Shown in pieces: positions 51,670 through 60,371 of a DNA stretch of 64,000 nucleotides. The DNA lies in NCBI GenBank assembly GCA_964508715.1, contig CAZDUX010000009.1:62001-126000 (forward strand). Direction: 5' to 3'. The notes under the pieces were generated by a model. The model was not told where the DNA came from. It made no database searches and saw only the letters and a program-made list of their open reading frames with translations. Numbering within the stretch: the stretch's first letter is position 1; every line of letters begins with the position of its first letter. Both the position numbers and the translations under genes were made by a program. The DNA comes from JAKALX01 sp964508715 (GTDB lineage: Bacteria > Chloroflexota > Dehalococcoidia > Tepidiformales > Tepidiformaceae).

Positions 51670-51749
51670 GTGATCGGTATTGCAATCGCGTGCGAGCGTG
51701 ACGTAGTTCACACGGGAAGGTGAGCGGCGGCCGATATAGTCAGGTGACT

Positions 51750-53147
51750 GTGACGAAACCTGACAATCGCATGGCGGCAGTCGAACATGGGCTGCTGCCG
51801 GCGATCTCGCTGAGCGGAGCGCGCCACCGGATGGAGCTCGCGGAGCGCATGGCGCACTACCACGTGCCCGCCATCGCAGTCGCGATCATCGACGATGGCG
51901 TTGTCTGCGATGAGGCGGCATGGGGGTTGGCCGACCCGGCCACCGCCCGTGCCGCGACCACGGGGAGTCTCTTCCAGGCTGCGTGCCTGAGCAAGATCGC
52001 GACGACGGTTGTCGCTCTGCGGCTTGTCGCACGCGGAATCCTCTCGCTCGACCGGCCGGTGAACGAGTTCCTTCAGTCGTGGCAGGTACCGGAGAACGAG
52101 TTCACACGCGCCGAGCCCGTAACGCTACGCCACCTCTTGAGCCACGCGGCATCGACCACAGTCGACGGCTATGGCAACGGGTTCGCCCGGTACATGACGC
52201 CGCCCACGCTCGTCCAGCTGCTCGACGGGAAATCGCCGGCGGCATGTTCACCCGTCCGCGTCACAGGCCCGGTAGGGCGCGGCTTCCGATACTCGAGCGG
52301 TGGATTTGCGATTGTCCAGCTCGCGGTTGAGGAGACGACCGGCCGCGGATTCGCAGAGGTCGCGCGGGAATTGGTGCTCGAACCGGCCGGCATGCACTCG
52401 AGCACCTTCGAACGGCCCCTGCCGGGTCACCTCACGGAGTGTGCAGCGACCGGCCACCTCATCGACGGGCAACCGCTTGCCGATGGCTGGCGCGTTGTAC
52501 CGGAGTTGGCGAGTTCGGGGCTCTGGACCACCGCGGGGGATTTCGCTCGCCTCCTCGTAGCAATCGGAGCGGCGGTCAACGCGTCCCGGGGCGCACTGTT
52601 GCCCCGTGACCTCGCGGCAGAGATGTTTCGGAGCCAGTATGGGGCGCCGGCGACACTCGGGGCGTTCGTGCTGGGCGAAGGTGACCGCGAGCGAATCCTC
52701 CACGACGGGTCGAACACGGGTTACCGCAGCGAGGCCCTCCTCTTCACCGATGGGCGGCGCGGCGCAGTAACGCTGACGAACGGGGAAAGCGGCGACCGGC
52801 TCTCGAAGGAAGTCCTGAACAGCATCGCCGACTCCTTCGGCTGGGACGGTTACGTGGTGGAGCGCCGGGTGATCGATCTCGCTCCCGAGATTCTCCGCCG
52901 CTACGTGGGCTACTACGAGATCATGCCGGGCGTGGGCTTCGTGATCGAACCAGCGCCCGGAGGTGAAGGGCTCATCGTCGATGCCCTCGGATTCGGCCGG
53001 GGGCGCCTCTTTGCGGAATCGGAGACGGTGTTATTCGAGCCCGAAATCCCAACCGAGTTCCGTTTTCACATGAGTGGCGAGGGAGTGCCGGACTCGGCGT
53101 TGGTGTCGTTTCGCGGCCGGAGTTTCGCGGCGAAACGCGTTCCCTAA
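51750..53147 (+). CDS. Beta-lactamase-family protein with Cys in place of the catalytic Ser
   Basis: About 465 residues. The class-C/penicillin-binding-protein fold is clear from VPAIAVAIIDDG, the SxxK region, LDRPVNEFL, TLRHLLSHAA and HDGSNTGYRSEALLF. In the SxxK motif the sequence reads FQAACLSKIA: position 79 is Cys (TGC at 51984), with Lys82 kept. The YxN motif reads YSSGGF. The enzyme is thus either inactive or a thiol enzyme. There is no clear signal peptide. Several GTG/ATG starts between 51720 and 51771 are possible; I chose the GTG with AGGTG upstream. Confidence 0.8.
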   Translation: MTKPDNRMAAVEHGLLPAISLSGARHRMELAERMAHYHVPAIAVAIIDDGVVCDEAAWGLADPATARAATTGSLFQAACLSKIATTVVALRLVARGILSLDRPVNEFLQSWQVPENEFTRAEPVTLRHLLSHAASTTVDGYGNGFARYMTPPTLVQLLDGKSPAACSPVRVTGPVGRGFRYSSGGFAIVQLAVEETTGRGFAEVARELVLEPAGMHSSTFERPLPGHLTECAATGHLIDGQPLADGWRVVPELASSGLWTTAGDFARLLVAIGAAVNASRGALLPRDLAAEMFRSQYGAPATLGAFVLGEGDRERILHDGSNTGYRSEALLFTDGRRGAVTLTNGESGDRLSKEVLNSIADSFGWDGYVVERRVIDLAPEILRRYVGYYEIMPGVGFVIEPAPGGEGLIVDALGFGRGRLFAESETVLFEPEIPTEFRFHMSGEGVPDSALVSFRGRSFAAKRVP

Positions 53148-53212
53148 GCGGCGGTGGCGGGTACACTCAAGGGCCCGGCCATCCGGGCAGATCGATGTAG
53201 TCGAGGTCGCCG

Positions 53213-53401
53213 TTGTCCAGCGAATTCAACCGATATGCCCGCAAACCACTCATCCGCGTGAGGCGAGGGAGTGACGGCGGTTGGCGCGCGGAGGCGGATG
53301 AGATGGTGCGCGAAGGACAGGGCCGAAGCCCCGAGGCGGCGCTGGGGGACTGGCTTCAGAAGAATGCCGACCGCCTCGGGTTCGATGTCCGGGTAGACTA
53401 G
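53213..53401 (+). CDS. Small hypothetical protein, HicB-like length
   Basis: A 62-residue basic protein: NRYARKPLIRVRRGSDGGW, an acidic DEMVREGQG turn and the helix SPEAALGDWLQKNADRLG. The strand-turn-helix plan resembles HicB/UPF0150-like domains, in which GxSxEEAL precedes the helix. There is no HicA partner next to it. The proposed start is TTG with GAGGT eight bases before it. Its end overlaps the convergent oxidoreductase gene by four bases. Confidence 0.5.
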   Translation: MSSEFNRYARKPLIRVRRGSDGGWRAEADEMVREGQGRSPEAALGDWLQKNADRLGFDVRVD

Positions 53402-54447
53402 GCGGTTGCGCCTTTGCTGGCGCCGGTGATTTCGGCCATGAGTTCGATGGCTTCGTCGTTGCCCGAGATCGTAAGGCCGGTGGCGCCGGAATCGGCCCAC
53501 GCCTTGTACCGCTCCTTGATACGGGCGACGGGGCCAACGAGTGAGCCATCGTCGCAGAACTCGTCGGGCACGGCTTCGATGGCTTCGCCCTTACGGCCGG
53601 CGAGGTAGAGTTCCTGGATGGCTTTTGCGGCATCGCCGTAGCCGCGGCGAACCATCATGTCGTTATGGAAGTTCTTGTTCTGGTGGCCCATACCGCCAAC
53701 ATAAAGGGCGATCTGCGGCTTCATCTGGCGGAACGCCTCGCGGAGGTCGTTGGTGATGATGACCGAGACGCCGGTTTGTATCTCGAAGTCTTTCCATGAC
53801 TTGCCGCCTCCGGCCCGGGCGAAGCCTTCTTCGATCCAGGGCCGGTACATCGGTGCCGTGCCAGGAGTGAAGCCGAGCGGGAGGATACCGTCGCAGATCT
53901 CGGCGGCGAGGCGAACGTTCGTCTCCGTACCGCTACCGAGCCAGACAGGGATGTTCGGATTCATGTGAAGGATGGACTTGAGTGGCTTACCGATCCCCAT
54001 CGCACCAGGCCCCGTGTAGGGAAGGGAGATCTCCTTGCCCTGGTGGGTGACGGGCTCATCGCGCTCGAGGACCTTCTTGATGATGGTGACGTAGTCGCGG
54101 AGGCGGTAGTAGGGGCGGCCCCACGGCTGACCGTACCAGCCTTCGACGATCTGGGGCCCGGATACGCCGATACCCGCGATCATGCGGTTTCCGCCGGCGA
54201 GCGCATCGACCGTGGCGATCTGCATTGCGGCCATCGCCGGGGCGCGGCCCGCAAGCTGCATGATGCCGGTGCCAAGGCGGATGCGCTTTGTGAGGGCGGC
54301 GATGTAGGCAAGCGGCGTGATTGCGTCGGAGCCGTATGCTTCGGCTGTCCAAACGGAGTCGTAGCCGAGTTTCTCGGCGTGGAGCACTTTTTCAACAGGG
54401 AGGCGCATATCCGCGCCGGAGTAGCCGATTGAGATCCCGAGTTTCAT
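53398..54447 (-). CDS. LLM-class F420-dependent oxidoreductase (paralogue)
   Basis: A 349-residue luciferase-like protein, MKLGISIGYSGADMRLPVE, paralogous to the protein at 32.3-33.4 kb: shared blocks include AEAYGSDAITPLAY, GIGKPLKSILH, IALYVGGMG and GDAAKAIQELYLAGRKGE. The differences cluster around residues 170-220, the region that usually shapes the substrate pocket, so the two may act on different substrates with the same cofactor. Coenzyme F420 use is inferred from the subgroup. Confidence 0.85.
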   Translation of the reverse strand: MKLGISIGYSGADMRLPVEKVLHAEKLGYDSVWTAEAYGSDAITPLAYIAALTKRIRLGTGIMQLAGRAPAMAAMQIATVDALAGGNRMIAGIGVSGPQIVEGWYGQPWGRPYYRLRDYVTIIKKVLERDEPVTHQGKEISLPYTGPGAMGIGKPLKSILHMNPNIPVWLGSGTETNVRLAAEICDGILPLGFTPGTAPMYRPWIEEGFARAGGGKSWKDFEIQTGVSVIITNDLREAFRQMKPQIALYVGGMGHQNKNFHNDMMVRRGYGDAAKAIQELYLAGRKGEAIEAVPDEFCDDGSLVGPVARIKERYKAWADSGATGLTISGNDEAIELMAEITGASKGATA

Positions 54448-54545
54448 GCGGCGATTGTGGAGCGTGGGCCGGGGATTGTCGATTTTCGATGACGAACGGT
54501 CCGGAGGGAGTGCACCACGCCCGGGCCAAGAGGCACACGCAAGGC

Positions 54546-54821
54546 TCAGGCCGGGGCCGGCTCCCCGACCATGATGAGCTGTCCCCCTTCGCCACGAGCC
54601 TGTGCCTGGAGGGCTTTCCAGCTGGAGACGAGTGATTCGAGCGTGGCATGGTCGACGAGGGCGGCGAGGTGCACTCCCGGGCACTCGGTGTCGCCCCGCG
54701 CGAGGCATTCGTGGCGCATCCCTTCCTGCGCGTTGAGCAGCTGCCCGAGGCTGACCCGGAACGTCCGGCCACACTCGCTGCAAGGCAGCTCGATGGCAAC
54801 GTCCCGCTCAATATCGATCAC
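54546..54821 (-). CDS. Small zinc-ribbon protein next to a cupin
   Basis: A 91-residue protein with PCSECGRTFRVSL (CxxC) and HECLARGDTECPG further on, giving four Cys for one zinc. The C-terminal part is a helix. Its ATG overlaps the cupin stop by four bases (ATGA), so the two are co-translated. No function is known to me. Confidence 0.65.
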   Translation of the reverse strand: MIDIERDVAIELPCSECGRTFRVSLGQLLNAQEGMRHECLARGDTECPGVHLAALVDHATLESLVSSWKALQAQARGEGGQLIMVGEPAPA

Positions 54822-55213
54822 GCCTTCGCAGCCTCCTCGGTGAGTGCCACCGTGATCAGCAGGAGGGATTCACGATCGGCGTGGAGGTCGTGGCGGACGT
54901 TGGGCCCGATGACGGCCAACTGGCGGTCGCGGAGGATGATCTCCTCGGTGCCGTTCACCATGACGCGGACCTCGCCGCTGACGATAAGGACGGTGGTGGA
55001 ACCGGCCGTGGAGTGCTCGGCAACGTGGTTACCAGCCTCCATGGCCATGAGAACGACGGTGAGGGGGGGCTGTTTGGTGAGCGTGATGGCACGACGCCCA
55101 TGCCCGGCGAGGCCGCGGGTCAGTTCGGCTGCTTCGCGGTCGAGAGCATAGACGAGCCGGTCACCAGAAAGGACGTGAGTGGTGAGATATTCGGGAACGC
55201 GCGGTGCAGTCAT
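54818..55213 (-). CDS. Cupin-domain protein
   Basis: A 131-residue cupin. Motif 1 is read in GNHVAEHSTAGSTTVLIVSGEVRV and motif 2 in IGPNVRHDLHADRES, with His residues placed for metal binding although the first motif lacks the second HxH pattern in exact form. Single-domain cupins act as small dioxygenases, isomerases or sensors. A strong ACGGAGGTAAGCC site precedes the ATG. Translation is coupled to the zinc-ribbon gene downstream. Confidence 0.75.
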   Translation of the reverse strand: MTAPRVPEYLTTHVLSGDRLVYALDREAAELTRGLAGHGRRAITLTKQPPLTVVLMAMEAGNHVAEHSTAGSTTVLIVSGEVRVMVNGTEEIILRDRQLAVIGPNVRHDLHADRESLLLITVALTEEAAKA

Positions 55214-55257
55214 GGCTTACCTCCGTAGACTCACCATACATCGTTCCGAGAGGAATC

Positions 55258-55992
55258 TCAGCCTTGAGCCGATGGGTCGCAAGGTGTGCCAGGCACGCCA
55301 GCCGCGGTACCTTGCGAGACGGCTCGGGAGCGTGCGAGTGGGTAGAGCGAAAACCCGATGGCAAGTGCCACCAGGTGACCAAAATCGGTGAAGGTGTGGT
55401 TCGTCATCGCCGACCACGCCGGATAGGTGACGAGGAGCGCGATATACCATGGCCGCCAGCGTGGCGGCAGGTGATACGTGAGCACGGCCGCGACGGCGAA
55501 GAACCCGTAGCTCACACCCACGTCGACACTATGTGCGAGCCTCTTGCTGGCGATGCCAAGCTCGATGGCCATCCAGAGACCGGCGAGGGTCGCGAGGGTC
55601 GCGCCGACATGGCCCGCGAGGAAAACGATCAGCCAGCGTCCAGTCCCGAGCCACGCCTCGGCGGGGGCGGCAACGAGGAAGAAGAGGAGCGTCCACGGGA
55701 TCAGCTCGGTCGCATCTTCGAGCCAGAAGGCGCTGGCGACGAGTGTCCCGAACCGCCCATCTTCAAAGTGCGCCAGGTTCGAGCTGAAGTGATGGAGCAG
55801 CCGCGGCCCTTCATGTCCCGCTGCGAGGTCGAGGACGAGGCTGGTTACCGAGATCGCGACCAGCAGGAGGAAGGTTGCGGGAGAGCGCCGCACGACGGAA
55901 ACGGCTCCGCGCCAGCAGGCCGCCGCTGCCAGACGAAGTCGGACGGGTGAATAAACCGGGCGGTGCCTGGCGACAGTAGCGATCGAATTCAC
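55258..55992 (-). CDS. Rhomboid-like membrane protein
   Basis: About 244 residues with six hydrophobic segments. The end contains HSVDVGVSYGFFAVAAVL and FTDFGHLVALAIGFSLYPLA, where the Ser of GVSYG and the His of GHLVALAIG sit in the positions of the rhomboid Ser/His dyad. This wording is that of the rhomboid-like family found in actinobacteria and Chloroflexota, whose proteolytic activity is unproven. The start is a GTG; the GGAAGG lies very close to it, so a start further in (GTG before RRSPATFLLL) is possible. Confidence 0.7.
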   Translation of the reverse strand: MNSIATVARHRPVYSPVRLRLAAAACWRGAVSVVRRSPATFLLLVAISVTSLVLDLAAGHEGPRLLHHFSSNLAHFEDGRFGTLVASAFWLEDATELIPWTLLFFLVAAPAEAWLGTGRWLIVFLAGHVGATLATLAGLWMAIELGIASKRLAHSVDVGVSYGFFAVAAVLTYHLPPRWRPWYIALLVTYPAWSAMTNHTFTDFGHLVALAIGFSLYPLARSRAVSQGTAAGVPGTPCDPSAQG

Positions 55993-56358
55993 CCTTCCAC
56001 TTTGACCCGCGCAGGGGCACGGGTGCCACACCGTTTTGTTACAACTTCGGCAACTCGGGCCGGGGAGGAAATGTCTCTTGCCATTGACCACGTGCTCAAA
56101 GCTTCGCATGCACCACCGCGTTCGCAGCAAGTGCCGGCGAACTCGTGGATGTCATCGCGAGCCCTGCCTGGGACCGTTCCCGGGGCGAAATCCCTCAGCG
56201 GTCCGAAGAGACCGGCGGCTGAAGATGGTAGGCGAGAGTCTCGCACAGGCATTCCCGAATTGGATTCGAAAGTATGACATGACTGACTGGTTTCGGCCCA
56301 ATGACTTTCACCTTTGCGTTAAGGTGTGCTAGGCTCGTGGTCACTGAGGGGTATCTGC
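55993..56358. other. 366-base divergent intergenic region
   Basis: Between the rhomboid-like gene and the ABC exporter. No coding signal is seen. Its right end has the dyad CACCTT-N6-AAGGTG and a possible -10 (TAGGCT) just before the ABC gene. The rest has lower GC content than its surroundings in places (for example TTTTGTTACAACTTC near 56032) and presumably holds the promoter for the minus-strand gene. Confidence 0.5.
56309..56326 (+). promoter_or_regulatory. Candidate operator dyad before the ABC exporter
   Basis: A perfect inverted repeat, CACCTT-TGCGTT-AAGGTG, lies 33 bases before the GTG start and 3 bases before a possible -10 hexamer TAGGCT. A dyad immediately upstream of the -10 is typical of MerR-type activator sites at efflux genes. 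No MerR gene is in the neighbourhood. The call is from symmetry and position only. Confidence 0.4.
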
Positions 56359-58266
56359 GTGCGTTATCTAATTCGGTTGATGCGGTTCTTCAAACCGTAC
56401 AAATGGGGCCTCAGCCTGGGCTTCTTCTCGGTGCTGGCGGCGGGCGTATTCACAATGGCAAGCCCGGTCCTCGTGGGTTACGCGATCGAGTTCGGCCTCA
56501 ACCCCGTGAAGGAGAACGGCAAGGTTGTCGGGCTCGACGGGAATGTTGGCCTGCTGGTGCTCGCGTGCGCGGCGATCATCGTCTTCGCCATCGGCCGTGG
56601 GCTGAGCCAGTTTGGCCAGCAGTACCTGGGTGAATCCATCGGTCAGAAGATCGCCTACGACATTCGGAACGAGATCTACGACAACCTGCAGCGGCTTTCG
56701 TATTCGTACCACGACAAGGTGCAGACGGGCCAAATCATGTCACGCGTCACCCAGGATGTGGAAGGCATCCGGATGTTCGTGAACATGGGCTTCCTGCGGT
56801 CGCTTTACATCATCGTGGTGTTGCTCGTCTCGATCGTCGGCATGTTCGTGATCAACTGGCAGCTCGCGCTGGTTTCGATCGTGACGCTGCCGTTCATTGG
56901 CTGGCGGTCGTTCGTGCTCTCGCACAAGGTGCGGCCCATCTGGTTGCAGGTGCAGGAGAACATCGCCGAGGTGACCCGTGTAGCCGAAGAGGCACTCACG
57001 GGCATCCGCGTCGTGAAGGCGTTCAGCCGCGAGGACTTTGAATCGGCCAAGTTCGAAGCTGCTTCGCACAAGCAGGCCGACCTGAGCTACACGGCGTCGC
57101 GGATCATGGCGAACAACCAGCCATTGCTCCAGGCGCTGGGCGCGCTCCAGATCGCGATCACGGTGGGGGTTGGGGCTTACTTCATCACGCAGGGAACGCT
57201 CTCGGCAGCTGGTCTCCTGACGTTCACCCTCTGGCTGAACCTGCTCCAACTCCCGGTACGGCAGATCGGTTTCGCAATCACGTTCATCGCCCGCTGCATC
57301 TCCTCGTCAGAGCGCATCTTCGAACTGCTCGATGCGCAATCCGCCGTGCAGGAGAAGCCTGGCGCCCCACCCCTCACGAACGTCCAGGGCCACGTGCGAT
57401 TCGAGAATGTTGCATTCGGCTATGACAGCCTGAGTGCGGTGTTGCAGAACGTCGATATCGACGCGACGCCGGGCAAGGTGATCGCACTCCTCGGCCCCGC
57501 CGGGAGCGGCAAATCGACGGTTGTGAACCTCATCCCAAGGTTCTACGACGTGACCGAGGGACGTATCACGATCGATGGGACCGATATCCGCGACGTGACG
57601 ATCGAGTCGCTTCGGCGGAACATCGGCATCGTCCAGCAGGATGTGTTCCTTTTCATCGGCACCATCCGCGACAACATCGCCTACGGCCGGCCCGATGCGA
57701 CGCAGGAGGAGATCGAGCGCGCGGCGAAAGCGGCTCGCATCCACGACTTCATCATGAGCCTGCCGTACGGCTACGACGAATGGGTGGGCGAGCGTGGGGT
57801 AACGCTTTCCGGGGGTCAGAAGCAGCGTATCGCCATCGCGCGGACACTCCTGCTCGACCCGAAGATCCTGATCTTTGACGACTCGACGGCTTCGGTTGAT
57901 GCGCAGACCGAGTTCCTCATCCAGCAGGCACTGCAGGAGTTGATGCAGGGGCGGACGACGTTCGTCATCGCGCAGCGCCTTCGAACGATCATGCGGGCCG
58001 ACGAAATCGTGGTTCTCGAACGCGGCCACGTGGTCGAGCGGGGTAAGCACGACGAGCTCATCCACCATGAGGGGCTCTACCGCCGGATCTATGAACTCGA
58101 GCTCAAGGACCAGCAGGAAGCGCTCGGCGAGATCGTGCACCAGCGGCAGGAGGCAGCGGCGGTGGCGGCCAGCGCCAATGGCGCACACGGCGGTGCCAAC
58201 GGCCACATCGAGGATGCGGCGCACGCACTCCAGCCGGCCCAATCGGCGGGGGGAGGTGCGGCGTGA
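56359..58266 (+). CDS. ABC exporter half-transporter A (degenerate catalytic site)
   Basis: A 635-residue type IV ABC exporter: six membrane helices (about 20-320) and a nucleotide-binding domain with Walker A GPAGSGKST and a canonical signature LSGGQ. The Walker B ends LIFDDSTASVD, with Asp instead of the catalytic Glu, and the switch His is Gln (VIAQRLRT). These changes mark the degenerate half of a heterodimeric exporter such as TM287/288 or BmrCD. The GTG start has GAGGGG 8 bases upstream. The partner gene follows after 52 bases. Confidence 0.92.
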   Translation: MRYLIRLMRFFKPYKWGLSLGFFSVLAAGVFTMASPVLVGYAIEFGLNPVKENGKVVGLDGNVGLLVLACAAIIVFAIGRGLSQFGQQYLGESIGQKIAYDIRNEIYDNLQRLSYSYHDKVQTGQIMSRVTQDVEGIRMFVNMGFLRSLYIIVVLLVSIVGMFVINWQLALVSIVTLPFIGWRSFVLSHKVRPIWLQVQENIAEVTRVAEEALTGIRVVKAFSREDFESAKFEAASHKQADLSYTASRIMANNQPLLQALGALQIAITVGVGAYFITQGTLSAAGLLTFTLWLNLLQLPVRQIGFAITFIARCISSSERIFELLDAQSAVQEKPGAPPLTNVQGHVRFENVAFGYDSLSAVLQNVDIDATPGKVIALLGPAGSGKSTVVNLIPRFYDVTEGRITIDGTDIRDVTIESLRRNIGIVQQDVFLFIGTIRDNIAYGRPDATQEEIERAAKAARIHDFIMSLPYGYDEWVGERGVTLSGGQKQRIAIARTLLLDPKILIFDDSTASVDAQTEFLIQQALQELMQGRTTFVIAQRLRTIMRADEIVVLERGHVVERGKHDELIHHEGLYRRIYELELKDQQEALGEIVHQRQEAAAVAASANGAHGGANGHIEDAAHALQPAQSAGGGAA

Positions 58267-58318
58267 CGACCGATACCAGACGGAGTTGCCACGGGAACGT
58301 CCAGAAAGGGAAGAACTA

Positions 58319-60292
58319 ATGGGCATGTGGGGAGGGGGTGCCGGTGCCGGTGGCTGGAGCCAGGGCATTGGCGGCCAATCGAACGGGCCACGAGCCGCGC
58401 GCAACAGCGACGGCTGGGATGACGACTACCTGGGCAAGGTCTACGACGCGAAGGTCGTGCAGCGTGTCTGGCCGTACCTCGCCGAGTTCAAGCTGCAGGC
58501 GGCGCTTGCCTTCACGATGATGATTATCTTCGCGGCGTCGAGCTTCGCAGCGCCGCTCCTCGTTGGCCTCGCCGTGCAGGCGGGCATCGACCACGAGGGA
58601 ACACGCGTTGCCTGGCTCTGCGGCGGACTGGTCGGGCTCGCGGTTGTGCAGTTCATCTCCAGTTACATCCAGCAGATCACGACTGCATGGATCGGAACGC
58701 GCATCCTCCTGCGCCTTCGGGCGGAGATGTACGACCACATGGTCGGTCTCTCCCTCTCGTTCTACGACGAGATGGAAGTCGGGCGGATGATCAGCCGCCT
58801 GACGAGCGACGTGCAGGTTGTGAATGACCTCCTGACGACCGGCTCGCTCACTTCGCTATCGAATATCGTCGGGGTGGTTGTCGTCGTCGGCATCCTGTTC
58901 GCCGTGAACTGGGAGCTGGCGCTCGTGACGCTCGCCGTCGTGCCGCCGCTCATCCTGGTGATGATGTACTGGTCCAAGCATGCGCGGCAGGCGTTCATCA
59001 ATGTCCGGGTGAAGTTGAGCGCTCTTTACGGCACGTTGGCGGAGAACGTATCGGGTGTGCGCGCGGTGCAATCGATGTCGCGCGAGGGCGAGAATATTCG
59101 CCGGTTCGATGCGCTGAACCAGGAGAACCGGAACGCGAACATCTGGGCCGGGATGCTGAGTGCTGCCGTCATGCCGATCATCGAGCTCGCGGTCGCGATT
59201 GCGACGGCCGCGGTCATCATCGTTGGGGGCGTGCGCGCAATCCATGCCGAGACGGTCGACGTGGCGGCACTGATCGGTACACTGACGGCGTTTACCCTCT
59301 ACGTGAACCGCTTCTTCGACCCGATCCGTGACCTGACGCTGCAGTACACGATGTTCCAGCGGGCCATGGCCGGTGGCGAACGCATCTTCGAGGTGCTGGA
59401 CACACCGGCGCGCATCGTCGACAAGCCCGATGCGATTGAGCTGGAGACAGTCGAGGGGCGCGTCGATTTCGACCACGTGTACTTCCACTACGTCGAGGGG
59501 ATCCCGATCCTCCAGGACATCGACCTCAAGGTGGAGCCTGGCGAGACGATCGCGTTCGTGGGCCACACTGGTGCGGGCAAGACAACCATCACATCGCTCG
59601 TGAGCCGCGGCTACGAAGTGACCGGCGGAGCCATCCGCGTGGATGGGCACGATATCCGCGATATCAAGCGGCGGTCGCTCACGAAGCACATGGGCGTGGT
59701 GCTGCAGCAGCCGTACCTGTTTAGCGGAACGATCAAGGAGAACATCACCTACGGGCGGCCGGACGCGACTGACGAAGAGGTGGCTGCAGCGGCGAAGGCT
59801 GTTGGTGCAGACGACTTCATTGCGCGGCTGCCCGACAAGTACGACACGGTGCTGCAGCAGCGTGGGCAGAACCTCTCGGTCGGGCAGCGGCAGCTCATCA
59901 GCTTTGCGCGGGCGATTCTCGCGGCGCCGCGGATCCTGGTTCTCGACGAGGCGACGGCGTACGTCGACACGCAGACCGAGGTCATCATCCAACGGGCGTT
60001 GCGGGAACTGCTCAAGGACCGGACATCGTTCGTCATTGCGCACCGTCTTTCGACGATTCGCGAGGCGAACCGGATCGTGGTGCTGGACCAGGGGAAGATC
60101 GTGGAGATCGGGTCGCACGCCGAGCTCCTGGCGAGGGGTGGCGTCTATGCGAACCTCTACCGGATGACGTACGAGCAGGAGCAGGCAGCGAAGGCCGAGG
60201 CGATGGCGGGCGAAGACGCTGCATTCGCCAAGCGGCGGCGGGGTGAGGTGATGGCGCCGAGTGCGAGCCCGGCGGGAGGCGGCGGGCAGTAA
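58319..60292 (+). CDS. ABC exporter half-transporter B (catalytic)
   Basis: A 657-residue partner of the preceding protein. After a Gly/Trp-rich start (about 30 residues) come six membrane helices and a nucleotide-binding domain with Walker A GHTGAGKTT, Walker B ILVLDEATAYVD including the catalytic Glu, and switch His in VIAHRLST. Its signature reads LSVGQ instead of LSGGQ. Combined with the Asp/Gln changes of subunit A, the deviant residues fall on the same composite ATP site, while the other site is intact: the standard asymmetry of heterodimeric exporters. The cargo is unknown. Confidence 0.92.
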   Translation: MGMWGGGAGAGGWSQGIGGQSNGPRAARNSDGWDDDYLGKVYDAKVVQRVWPYLAEFKLQAALAFTMMIIFAASSFAAPLLVGLAVQAGIDHEGTRVAWLCGGLVGLAVVQFISSYIQQITTAWIGTRILLRLRAEMYDHMVGLSLSFYDEMEVGRMISRLTSDVQVVNDLLTTGSLTSLSNIVGVVVVVGILFAVNWELALVTLAVVPPLILVMMYWSKHARQAFINVRVKLSALYGTLAENVSGVRAVQSMSREGENIRRFDALNQENRNANIWAGMLSAAVMPIIELAVAIATAAVIIVGGVRAIHAETVDVAALIGTLTAFTLYVNRFFDPIRDLTLQYTMFQRAMAGGERIFEVLDTPARIVDKPDAIELETVEGRVDFDHVYFHYVEGIPILQDIDLKVEPGETIAFVGHTGAGKTTITSLVSRGYEVTGGAIRVDGHDIRDIKRRSLTKHMGVVLQQPYLFSGTIKENITYGRPDATDEEVAAAAKAVGADDFIARLPDKYDTVLQQRGQNLSVGQRQLISFARAILAAPRILVLDEATAYVDTQTEVIIQRALRELLKDRTSFVIAHRLSTIREANRIVVLDQGKIVEIGSHAELLARGGVYANLYRMTYEQEQAAKAEAMAGEDAAFAKRRRGEVMAPSASPAGGGGQ

Positions 60293-60319
60293 CGCCGCTC
60301 CTGCGCAAAGAACCACGCG

Positions 60320-60357
60320 ACAAGCCCCGGATGGCACACGCCTTCGCCGGGGCTTGT
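60320..60357. terminator. Bidirectional terminator hairpin between the ABC operon and the lipoprotein gene
   Basis: ACAAGCCCCGG and CCGGGGCTTGT form a perfect 11-bp stem around a 16-nt loop. It lies 27 bases after the ABC stop and 15 bases beyond the end of the minus-strand lipoprotein gene, so it can serve both. Confidence 0.75.
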
Positions 60358-60371
60358 TAGTCTCTCGAGGG

